A stretch of DNA of 64,000 bases from Nitrospirillum iridis. Lineage in GTDB: Bacteria > Pseudomonadota > Alphaproteobacteria > Azospirillales > Azospirillaceae. The position numbers and the translations under genes were made by a program. Shown in pieces: positions 24,899 through 32,547 of this stretch. The number at the start of each line of letters is the position of its first letter. Position 1 is the stretch's first letter. The notes below the pieces were generated by a model. It worked only from the letters and a program-made list of their open reading frames with translations. It was not told the origin of the DNA and did no database searches. The stretch is taken from NCBI RefSeq assembly GCF_014205765.1, contig NZ_JACIIZ010000010.1, positions 219,007-283,006 of the forward strand. The letters run 5' to 3'.

Positions 24899-27607
24899 TT
24901 AGAACTTCACCCGCACGCCGGCGGCGAAGCGGCGGCCGGTGGTGCGGTACTCTTTGGTGCGGTCGGGCGTGGTGGAGTAGATGAACTCGTCCTCATCCGT
25001 CAGGTTCAGGCCTTCCAGGGTGACGGAGATGTTCTCCGTCAGGTCGTAGGACAGGCTGGCGTCCAGCTGGCCGTAGGCGTCGAAATATTCCGGATCGCCG
25101 TTGCGGCCGCTGGCCAGCTGCAGGAAGCGGTCGCGCCAAGTGTACGCCAGGCGCGCCTGGATGCCGTGCTTCTCATAGAAGGCGACCAGGCTGTAGGAGT
25201 ATTTGGACAGGCCCTGCAGGCCGTAGCTGGCGCCGCTGACCGCGTTGGCGTACTTGGCGTCGCTTTCCACGTAGGTGAAGCTGGCCTGCCCGCCCAGGCC
25301 GTCGAACGGCCCCGGCAACATGTCGAACACCTGGCGGTAACCGACCTCCAGCCCCTTCACCGTGGCGCCCTTGCCGTTGGTGGGCTGGGTCACCTGGAAC
25401 ACCACCTGGTCCACCTTCTGCGGCGTCGTGGCCTGGGCCACGAAGCTGTCGATATTCTTGTAGAACACGGCGGCCGACAGCATGGACAGATGCTGGAAGT
25501 ACCATTCCAGGCCGAATTCCGCCTGCGAGGCGCGGAAGGGGTTGAGGTCGGGGTTGCCCTTGGTGATCTGCTCGTTGCCCGGGTTGGACAGGATGGTCTG
25601 GGCCGGCGACAGGTCGGACAGGGTCGGGCGGGTCATGACGCGGGAGGTGGCGAAGCGCGCCACCAGGTCGTCCGTGAGGTCCAGCTTCACGTTCAGCGAG
25701 GGCAGCACGTCGGTGTAGTGGCCGCTGAAGCTGATGGGCTGGACATCCGACAGGACGATGATGTTCTGGCCCAGGCCGTTGGGCTTGGCGCTCAGCACGG
25801 TCTGCGCGGCACCGGCGCTGGTGTAGGTCGTGTCCTCGATGCGCACGCCGGTGTTGACGGACAGGGGCAGGCCGCCGATCTCCGTCTTCAGGTCGAACAT
25901 GATATAGCCCAGGTTCACCTTCTCCTTCACGCGGGAGCTGGCGGCCGGGTCGGCCACGGGCCGGGTGTAGATGCCCTCCGGCCGGGACATCAGGTAGTTC
26001 ACCATCGCCTTGGGATCATAGGTGATCCAGTTGCGGATGATGTTGTCGCTCTTATACTTGGAGAAGAAGTCCATGGTCGTCGGCGTGAACAGCGACGACG
26101 GCAGCAGCACCGAGCCGCCACAATAGGCGCAGGCCACGGAACCGGGCTGGCTGATGGCGTCCGCCGTCTTGGTGCGTTCCTGGTGCGACGCGCCGGCGGA
26201 GATGGAAACGCCGCCGCCCGGATCCCAGGTGCCATCCAGCTTCGCCTCGTTGACCTCATCCTTATAGTCGGTGCCGCCCCACAGGTTGTAGTGGGCGCCG
26301 ACGTTGTTCACGTCGGTCGCGACGTTGGAGATGGTGGGCGAGGAGAAGTTATAGTCGTAGATCGGGTTGCCGCCGCGCCGGTCGAACGTCATGGTCATGT
26401 CGCGGCGGCGGATGGTGGAGAAGATGCTGTCTTCCTTGCCCTTGCGCGTCGCCTGCGAGGTGGAGGCGTCGAACACCAGCTTGAAGGCGTCCTTGTGCCA
26501 GGCGGTGTTCAGGCCCACCAGGTACGTTTCCGTCAGGCGCGGGGTGTAGGTGACGATCTGATCCACCGTGCCGCCGACGATCTTCTGATAGACGGCGGAG
26601 CCATTCTTGACCACCTGGTCGACCAGCGTGCCGGAGGAGAAGTCGTAGGCCAGGCCCTGCGACTGGTCGATCTGGTCCATCTTGGTATAGAAGCCGTCCA
26701 GCGTGAACGTCAGGTTGTCGTTCGGCTCGTACTGGACCGTGCCGTTCAGGCCGGTGCGCTTGCGCGACGTCTCATAGAAGAAGGGCGACAGGTTGGACGG
26801 CATGTCCACGCCGGTGAAGCTGCCCACGGCAGGCGCGGTGCGGCCGTACCAGTAGTCGGTGGGGTCGACATTGCCGCGCTTCACATGGCCGGCGCCGATG
26901 TCGAACTCGTCATCGCGGCTGTCGCGCTTCTCGTAGGAGGCCACCAGCGCCACGCCGAAGGTCGATTCCGGGTTGTGCCAGCTGACGACGCCGGACAGCG
27001 ACGGGTTGGTGCTGTCCGCCAGCTCGCCATACAGCGCGCGGGCGCTGCCGGCCACCACCAGGTCCTGCTTCTGGTCCAGTGGGCGCACCGTGCGGATGTT
27101 CACGGTGGCGCCAATGGAGGCGCCGTTGATGTTGGCGCTGGGGCTCTTGTAGACGTCGGCGCCGGAAATCAATTCGGAAGGCAGGACGTCGAAGCTGAAC
27201 TCACGCCCCACGTTTTCCGTGGCCAGGATGCGGCCGTTCAGGGTGACGGTGTTGAACTGGGGGCCCAGGCCGCGGACCGAGATGAACTGGCCGTCGCCGC
27301 GGTTGCGGTCGATGGCGACACCGGTGATGCGCTGCAGGGATTCGGCCACGTTCTGGTCCGGCATCTTGCCCAGGTCTTCACTGGCGATGCTGTCGACGAC
27401 GTTGACCGAATTGCGCTTGATCTCGGTGGCGATCTGCAGCGAGCGTTTGATGCCCGTGACCACGATCTCTTCCAGGCCCTGGTCGCCGGTGGCTGTGGTG
27501 GCGGTGGCCGGGGCCGTCGCCTGCTGGGCGAAGGCCGTGCCTACCATGGCATGCAGCAGGGCGCAGCACGCGACACCTTGGGCGAGCCCCATCAACGTAC
27601 GCTTCAT
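24899..27607 (-). CDS. TonB-dependent outer-membrane receptor
   Basis: 902 residues. A signal peptide ends at AFAQQ; the TonB box region EEIVVTGIK is followed by a plug domain (QNVAESLQRITGVAIDRNRGDG, SVRGLGPQFNTVTLNGR) and a beta-barrel ending in the terminal Phe of RFAAGVRVKF. It belongs to the class common in Caulobacter, Xanthomonas and sphingomonads for oligosaccharide uptake. A half-match to the GntR operator lies 56 nt upstream, which links it to the sugar cluster. Likely cargo is a fucosylated oligosaccharide, by context only. Confidence 0.93.
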   Translation of the reverse strand: MKRTLMGLAQGVACCALLHAMVGTAFAQQATAPATATTATGDQGLEEIVVTGIKRSLQIATEIKRNSVNVVDSIASEDLGKMPDQNVAESLQRITGVAIDRNRGDGQFISVRGLGPQFNTVTLNGRILATENVGREFSFDVLPSELISGADVYKSPSANINGASIGATVNIRTVRPLDQKQDLVVAGSARALYGELADSTNPSLSGVVSWHNPESTFGVALVASYEKRDSRDDEFDIGAGHVKRGNVDPTDYWYGRTAPAVGSFTGVDMPSNLSPFFYETSRKRTGLNGTVQYEPNDNLTFTLDGFYTKMDQIDQSQGLAYDFSSGTLVDQVVKNGSAVYQKIVGGTVDQIVTYTPRLTETYLVGLNTAWHKDAFKLVFDASTSQATRKGKEDSIFSTIRRRDMTMTFDRRGGNPIYDYNFSSPTISNVATDVNNVGAHYNLWGGTDYKDEVNEAKLDGTWDPGGGVSISAGASHQERTKTADAISQPGSVACAYCGGSVLLPSSLFTPTTMDFFSKYKSDNIIRNWITYDPKAMVNYLMSRPEGIYTRPVADPAASSRVKEKVNLGYIMFDLKTEIGGLPLSVNTGVRIEDTTYTSAGAAQTVLSAKPNGLGQNIIVLSDVQPISFSGHYTDVLPSLNVKLDLTDDLVARFATSRVMTRPTLSDLSPAQTILSNPGNEQITKGNPDLNPFRASQAEFGLEWYFQHLSMLSAAVFYKNIDSFVAQATTPQKVDQVVFQVTQPTNGKGATVKGLEVGYRQVFDMLPGPFDGLGGQASFTYVESDAKYANAVSGASYGLQGLSKYSYSLVAFYEKHGIQARLAYTWRDRFLQLASGRNGDPEYFDAYGQLDASLSYDLTENISVTLEGLNLTDEDEFIYSTTPDRTKEYRTTGRRFAAGVRVKF

Positions 27608-27662
27608 TATGAACGTCCTCTCCCTTGATCGATGGGCTTATGACATCGAGATGCCAGTGCCC

Positions 27663-27677
27663 GTTGTTTGAAATATC
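27663..27677. promoter_or_regulatory. Possible weak GntR site before TonB receptor
   Basis: GTTGTTTGAAATATC keeps the right half (TGAAATATCAG) seen at 16535-16545 but only part of the left half. It is 56 nt before the receptor ATG. Confidence 0.35.
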
Positions 27678-27679
27678 AG

Positions 27680-28252
27680 TGGCACGTTATGAAATTCCAT
27701 GCAACGGGTTTTCTGCATTTTTGTGCGCCAAAAATGAGATCAACCAACAGATGCGCGGGGGCGATTTCGCTACGGCGTTAGGCAGCCGGCAACGCGCGGA
27801 GCCGGCGGGGCCGCCGTCGCCCTGCCCCGTGAGGGCGACCCGGGCCTTCTTCATGGCGGCGACATCGCGACGGGCTGCTGGCGATTTGCGGGGACGGCCC
27901 CGCGTTGCCGCCGGTGACGATCACGAATACGCAAAGGGAGGAGAAAAGGTCGGCACGGGCGGTTGCTGGTCGGCGCAAGACCCCGTTGCCGAGGGGATAT
28001 CGCCTTCGGGCTGACGCCCTGATTGTATGCCCACGGGGGCTCTAGCGCCTCGCCCCCATGTCACGGCCAGCAATTAGGAGGTAGCGGTCACCGGCAGACG
28101 CCCCAGTCGCCCTGGCAGGCCAGGCGGCGCGCATAAATTATTCCCGCACCCTCTGTCCTCTAACGCATGACCTGGCCAACGGGGACCCGGGGGTTCTACG
28201 GGTTCTGGGCGTTAATCAATCTTAATTTTGGCCAAGCCTTCGAGAGATCAAA
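27680..28252. other. Intergenic, no gene recognised
   Basis: About 570 nt upstream of the TonB receptor. Short open frames here have no family features. I see no tRNA, repeat copy or strong terminator. Confidence 0.4.
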
Positions 28253-28486
28253 ATGGCCGGGCGCCTGTTACACCACGCGAGGGGACGTGATCAGGATCAG
28301 GAACTCGCCCGACAGATCGATACGCTGCGGGGGAAAGGGGTCCACTTCCTCATCTGCCGCAACACATTGGAGGGAATGAAGCTGGCGCTTTCCGACCTGT
28401 ATGGCGTGAAGGAGGAGGATGTGGTGCCGAGTGGCGTGGCCGAGATCGCGCGCCTGCAGGGAATGGGCTTCGTCTATCTCCATCCC
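28253..28486 (+). pseudogene. Truncated DsrE-family protein
   Basis: The frame encodes LARQIDTLRGKGVHFLIC, RNTLEGMKLALSDLYGV, VVPSGVAEIARLQGMGFVYLHP, which is the C-terminal two thirds of a small DsrE/DUF1791-type protein including the conserved Cys and the PSGVAEIxxxQ motif. The N-terminal strand-helix part is missing; before it the frame reads arbitrary sequence, and after YLHP it runs into a transposase remnant on the other strand. It is most likely a broken gene. Confidence 0.62.
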
Positions 28487-28495
28487 AGAGACATG

Positions 28496-28655
28496 GCCCC
28501 GGAACGAGATGCCCAGCTTTTCGCATGTCTTGGCAAGGCCGGGGAAGACGTCGAGGCACCCCCGGCCCCGTGTCGCCCGCAGGTTCCACCGGGATGTCCA
28601 GGCGGTCGAGGGTGACGAAGCCGGTTTCGCGTTTGAAGATACGGTCGACGCGGGC
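28496..28655 (-). pseudogene. Transposase remnant (IS66-like)
   Basis: Minus-strand frames encode VDRIFKRETGFVTLDRL, a DIPVE piece and then, in a shifted frame, CLDVFPGLAKTCEKLGISF. These recall the end of IS66-type transposases (TGFATLDRLL..., CRDAFLGLAKTCAKLGISFW). Only about 50 codons survive and the frame is interrupted, so it is a fossil. It abuts the truncated DsrE gene and may have caused the truncation. Confidence 0.6.
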
Positions 28656-28699
28656 GCGTGGGGCGGCACGGGGAGAGCGGTTTCAGGGACAGGCCCCTG

Positions 28700-29059
28700 G
28701 AGCTGGATGCGCTTCCAAAAGCCCTGCGTGTACATTTTTGCTATTTATTTTGAGTTGGTTGAAACCAACAAACTACGTGCTATCTTAAGGTTAAATCCGT
28801 GATGTTTTAAATTGACGCGCAGCACGAATTTCATAATCCTTTAATATAAACTTAGCATCTATCTTACAGATTCACGACTAATGAAGTATACGCCCACGGT
28901 GTTGCGAACTCTAAATACTATTATATGCTCATTATTCTCTAATATGACATCACAAATTTGCCATTGATCCGATTCTGCTATAGCGGATGCCCCATGAGGG
29001 CATCATGGTGCCGATGTTATTTAAGACCATCGTCGTCAGGAACAAAAGGATCGGCAGAC
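28700..29059. other. AT-rich spacer before the sigma-54 activator
   Basis: Strikingly AT-rich relative to everything around it. It includes a palindrome GTTGGTT-GA-AACCAAC at 28754-28769 and several TATAAT-like stretches. No open frame is convincing. It probably carries the promoter and control sites of the activator gene and marks the left edge of the injection-system island. Confidence 0.5.
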
Positions 29060-30469
29060 ATGAAACCGCGATTGCTGCTTATCGGGGAGACCGATGCCGC
29101 GATCAGGTGCTGCCTGAACGACCTGGAACAGGCGGCCCCGCAGATGACATGCGAACAGGTCCCTTGGGACGGATTGCAAGTTGATCGTCTGGGAACCGGC
29201 GATACGGACCTCATTCTGCTATCCGCCCTCCACGCCCCTGCGCGCGCAGAGAAAGTTCTCCGCACCGCCCCCATCGGTCGGGCGACGGCGCCTATGATCG
29301 CCATATTGCGGAATGATACCGACGCCGACCTCATACGGCTGGCCGCCGAATTCGCGGACGACTTCGTCGTGGTGCCTTTGCACGACGGCGAATTGCATTA
29401 CCGCATCCTTCGGCTGCTCGGCCACGGTTGGAGTGACGGTTCAGGCGACGAAACCTCCGAGATCAAGGAGCGTCTGGCGCGGCAAGTCGCCCTGTCCGGC
29501 CTGGTGGGACGCGACCCGGCGTTTCTGAAAACCCTCGCGAAAATTCCGCTGGCGGCCCGTTGTGGCAAGGGACCGGTGCTGGTCACTGGCGAAACCGGCA
29601 CCGGCAAGGAACTTTGCGCCCGTGCCATCCATAGCATCGGCCCCCACAGCGCTTTTCCGTTCATTCCTGTCGATTGCGCCACCCTGCCCGACCACCTTTT
29701 CGAGAATGAAGTCTTCGGACATGTCTCCGGTGCCTTCACAGACGCGCGACATGACCAGAAAGGTCTGGTGGCGCTGGCGGAGGGCGGCACGCTGTTCCTG
29801 GATGAGATCGATTCGCTCTCGCTGACCGCGCAATCCAAGCTGTTGCGCCTGCTTCAGGAGCGAACCTATCGCCCCTTGGGATCCAGCCGGTTCCTGTCGA
29901 CCAATGTGGCGATCATCGCCGCTAGCAATTGCGACCTCGAAGGATTGGTGCACGCTCGGCAATTCCGCGCAGATCTCTATTTTCGGCTGAACGTCCTGCG
30001 CCTGGATTTGGTCCCGCTGCGTGAACGGCGAGGCGACATTCCCCTGCTCGCCCGGCATTTCCTGGCGTCCCTCTGCGCGGAAGCCGATCTCCCGCGCAAG
30101 ATCCTGGCATCCTGCACCTTGCGTAAACTTACCGAATACGATTGGCCCGGCAATGTTCGCGAGTTGCACAACGCCATGCGCCGGGCCGCCCTCTTTTCCG
30201 AAGGTTCGATGATCCTGGCTACCGACATCGCCGAAACATGCGGCCCCTCGGAAAAATCTCCCAACGGGAAAGGTGTTGGGGTTCTCGGCAGCTTCCGCAT
30301 CGCCAGGACCCACGCCATCGAGCGCTTTGAAAAACGGTATGTCGAAGATTTGATGCGGGAATGCGGCGGCAACGTGTCTCAAGCGGCCCGCATCGCCGAG
30401 AAGGACCGCCGCGCCTTTGGGCGGCTGGTCAAGCGTTACGGCGTCGACCGCGACTACCCCGGACATTGA
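29060..30469 (+). CDS. Sigma-54-dependent activator with degenerate receiver domain
   Basis: 469 residues from ATG 29060, preceded by AAAAGGA at the right distance. Residues 1-125 have the receiver fold pattern, but the phospho-acceptor position reads DLILLSALHAP (Ser for Asp) and the conserved Lys is absent (DDFVVVPLHD), so it is probably not phosphorylated. The central AAA+ domain has Walker A GETGTGKE (about 177), the sigma-54 contact loop as GAFTDA (about 224; consensus GAFTGA), Walker B LFLDEID and the WPGNVREL segment. The C-terminus GGNVSQAARIAEKDRRAF is a Fis-like helix-turn-helix. It lies directly before the injection-system operon, whose promoter fits sigma-54. Confidence 0.93.
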   Translation: MKPRLLLIGETDAAIRCCLNDLEQAAPQMTCEQVPWDGLQVDRLGTGDTDLILLSALHAPARAEKVLRTAPIGRATAPMIAILRNDTDADLIRLAAEFADDFVVVPLHDGELHYRILRLLGHGWSDGSGDETSEIKERLARQVALSGLVGRDPAFLKTLAKIPLAARCGKGPVLVTGETGTGKELCARAIHSIGPHSAFPFIPVDCATLPDHLFENEVFGHVSGAFTDARHDQKGLVALAEGGTLFLDEIDSLSLTAQSKLLRLLQERTYRPLGSSRFLSTNVAIIAASNCDLEGLVHARQFRADLYFRLNVLRLDLVPLRERRGDIPLLARHFLASLCAEADLPRKILASCTLRKLTEYDWPGNVRELHNAMRRAALFSEGSMILATDIAETCGPSEKSPNGKGVGVLGSFRIARTHAIERFEKRYVEDLMRECGGNVSQAARIAEKDRRAFGRLVKRYGVDRDYPGH

Positions 30470-30628
30470 GACAATCTCGCGGCGGTCGGAGTCCGGTCAG
30501 CCCCGCCCAACGCGCCGGGCGGCAAACCCGCGCCCGCTTTCCATTGGCTTCCACACCCCGCACGGGAATCTGACTTCGCTGGGCCGCCCGAGTGAACGCT
30601 GGAAGTCCGCCGTCGCGCCTGGGAGACC

Positions 30629-30657
30629 GGGTCAAAATTGACCCACCTGGGTCAATT
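30629..30657. promoter_or_regulatory. Probable upstream activator site for the sigma-54 activator
   Basis: GGGTCAA-AA-TTGACCC (30629-30644) is a perfect 7+7 inverted repeat, followed by another half site GGGTCAATT at 30649-30657. It lies about 170-190 nt before the -24/-12 promoter, the usual enhancer distance. Confidence 0.62.
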
Positions 30658-30813
30658 ACAACCAAAGAAGGTTGCCGTCAGCATATCTCTCGTTTTTGGG
30701 GATGGGCTGTTCGCAATCCAGGATCATACGGACCCACCCCGCCCATGGCGGACGGTACCCGAGAACTCCCTTAATGCAATGTTTTAAATAGATAATCGTC
30801 ATCACGGCCGGCC

Positions 30814-30829
30814 CGGCACGCGCCTTGCT
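30814..30829 (+). promoter_or_regulatory. Sigma-54 (-24/-12) promoter of the injection-system operon
   Basis: CGGCACGCGCCTTGCT matches the consensus TGGCACG-N4-TTGCW with one mismatch and has exact GG-N10-GC spacing (GG 30815-30816, GC 30827-30828). Transcription should start near 30840, 30 nt before the first gene. The adjacent gene encodes a sigma-54 activator. Confidence 0.8.
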
Positions 30830-30870
30830 CCTAAGGAAAGCAAGCCCATCGCACCGAGCGGTAACACCCC

Positions 30871-31170
30871 ATGTCGAGCGGCACCCGTCCAGATCAGGTC
30901 ACCGAGGAGATACTGCGCTACTTCCTGCGCAACCCCATGGCTGCCGACAGCCTGGAGGGGATCGCACGGTGGCGCCTATTGAACGAGACCGTGTACCGCA
31001 AGGTCGATGAGACACGCGTCGCCTTGGCTTGGCTGGTGGACCAGGCGTTCCTGACAGAAACCACCATGACTGGCATCGATCCCGTCTATCGCTTCAACGC
31101 CGAGAAGCGTCAGGCGGCCGAAACGCTGCTGAGAACAGCCAAACCGCGCGGTGAGGCGCCATGCCTATGA
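30871..31170 (+). CDS. Small winged-helix-like protein, first gene of the eCIS operon
   Basis: 99 residues. The sequence EEILRYFLRNPMAADSLEGIARWRL, then YRKVDETRVALAWLVDQAFL and YRFNAEKRQAAETLL has the helix spacing of a small winged-helix domain. It begins about 30 nt after the predicted sigma-54 start and overlaps the next gene by 10 nt. Such small proteins occur at the edge of eCIS operons, but I do not know a named function. It could be a regulator or an assembly factor. Confidence 0.6.
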   Translation: MSSGTRPDQVTEEILRYFLRNPMAADSLEGIARWRLLNETVYRKVDETRVALAWLVDQAFLTETTMTGIDPVYRFNAEKRQAAETLLRTAKPRGEAPCL

Positions 31171-32204
31171 TGGTCATCGATCCCATAACCAACACGGGCC
31201 TATGGAAGGCGCTGGCCCCGGATGGCATCTCGCCATCCACCGCGTTGGCCATGGCGCTGGACACGACGTCGACGCCCCCCGGGCCACCAGCCAGCTTGAA
31301 CGTTTCCGCCGCCAAGGTGAGCGGCGACATCAACGCGTTGAACAACACGCTAAGACGCGACCTGGGACCGATCGACCTCACCCCGTTCAGCGAATTGCGC
31401 TTCTGGCTCAATGGCGACCGGCCCGCGGACGGCACGGCGCAGCGGCGCTTCTACCTGGAGATGCGCTTGGCCAGCGCGGCGGTGCCCCTGAACGATCCTG
31501 GCAATACTTGGCAGCGCTATCTGCCGGTGTCGCAAGCGGGGCGGTGGGAAGCGATCCGCCTCACCTTGGCGGATCTCCCCGCGGCCTTGGGGAGCGCCGT
31601 CACGACCATTCAACTGAGGTGCGCCAACGCCGACAGCCCGTTCAACTGCAGGCTGGACGCTCTGATCGCCGTGCGCGAGGCCATGATCGGCGATGTCGAC
31701 ACGGCACTGAAAGCCGAACTGGACGGCATATTGTCGATCGGGGGGACCGCCATCCCGGCTGTGCTTCATCCGGCAAATGGGCCCCTGGCCACCAACCCGC
31801 CCTATATCCAAATTCTGCAGTACGACGCCGCCTATTCCCGCGACCGCACGGACTCGGCACCGACGCGTGGTGACTTCACGGACCAGGGATATGCCCTGAA
31901 TCCGCCGGGCAGCGCCTTCGAGCTCTACTACCAGATCACCGCGGTAGCGGATGACCGGGCGGCGCAAGTCGCCATGCTGGAATTCGTCCTCAAAGCCTTG
32001 CCGCTGCGGGGGCAATTGCGGGTCAACGGCTATCCGTTGCCGTTCGAAAGCATTTGCGTCCCGCCGATCAACCGCCTGGGCGGCTTTCGCGATGACCGGA
32101 TCCCGTTGTTCTACAAGGTTTCGACCCGGCTGCAGGGTGGACCGGGCACGCGGGTGACACCCACCAAGATCATCGCCGTCAACACGGATTTCAAATCACC
32201 CTAA
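31161..32204 (+). CDS. eCIS tube terminator/cap protein (DUF4255, Pvc16-like) with extra N-terminal domain
   Basis: 347 residues. The C-terminal half (from about 172, MIGDVDTALKAELDGIL) is the DUF4255 domain of Pvc16/Afp16: PPYIQILQYDAAYSRDR, FELYYQITAVADDRAAQ, MLEFVLKALPLRGQL and PLFYKVSTRLQGGPGT. It caps the tail tube and sheath. The first 170 residues are not part of usual Pvc16; they read as a beta-sandwich (LTPFSELRFWLNGDRP, RRFYLEMRLASAAVPL, RWEAIRLTLADLP) like a carbohydrate-binding module. Position at the operon start, ahead of the sheath, is typical of some eCIS lineages. Confidence 0.8.
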   Translation: MPMMVIDPITNTGLWKALAPDGISPSTALAMALDTTSTPPGPPASLNVSAAKVSGDINALNNTLRRDLGPIDLTPFSELRFWLNGDRPADGTAQRRFYLEMRLASAAVPLNDPGNTWQRYLPVSQAGRWEAIRLTLADLPAALGSAVTTIQLRCANADSPFNCRLDALIAVREAMIGDVDTALKAELDGILSIGGTAIPAVLHPANGPLATNPPYIQILQYDAAYSRDRTDSAPTRGDFTDQGYALNPPGSAFELYYQITAVADDRAAQVAMLEFVLKALPLRGQLRVNGYPLPFESICVPPINRLGGFRDDRIPLFYKVSTRLQGGPGTRVTPTKIIAVNTDFKSP

Positions 32205-32221
32205 ACCCGACGCTGTAATCT

Positions 32222-32243
32222 GGGCACCGCCTGGGCGGTGCCC
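32222..32243 (+). other. Perfect 10-bp hairpin in eCIS operon
   Basis: GGGCACCGCC-TG-GGCGGTGCCC sits between the terminator gene and the small gene before the sheath. No T-tract follows. It could be an attenuator or RNA-processing/stability point that sets different levels for the cap and the abundant sheath. Confidence 0.5.
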
Positions 32244-32265
32244 CCGATCAAGAGGGGAACGCACC

Positions 32266-32547
32266 GTGACCGATGCACAGCCGGTTCGTCATATCATCAC
32301 AAACCACCAGAACCAGCCTCTAGAACTGCATCTGCCAAGTGGGCTGGTGATGCTACCGCCGCGCGGGCGGTTGGCGGTGTCGGTTGGCGATCTGGCCGCG
32401 CGCCAACTGCAGGTTCTGCAGGCGGATCGGTTGATCGGACTGCATGAGGAGGCGGATCCCCCCGCGGCCGCGGAACCCGCCGATGAAGGCGATGCCGCCC
32501 CCCCCGTCGCGCAGAAGTCACGCGGCGCCCGAAAGGTGGAGGCATAA
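32266..32547 (+). CDS. Small eCIS-associated protein
   Basis: 93 residues from a GTG start with a strong AGAGGGGAAC ribosome-binding site. RHIITNHQNQPLELHLPSG and PRGRLAVSVGDLAARQLQVL form a compact beta-rich core, followed by an acidic, Ala/Pro-rich tail. It ends one base before the sheath ATG, so it is coupled to the sheath. No family recognised; similar small proteins are seen before sheath genes in contractile systems. Confidence 0.65.
   Translation: MTDAQPVRHIITNHQNQPLELHLPSGLVMLPPRGRLAVSVGDLAARQLQVLQADRLIGLHEEADPPAAAEPADEGDAAPPVAQKSRGARKVEA

Noticed and set aside
24893..27628. 911-codon plus-strand frame
   Set aside because: Antisense of the TonB receptor, which has signal peptide, TonB box and terminal Phe.
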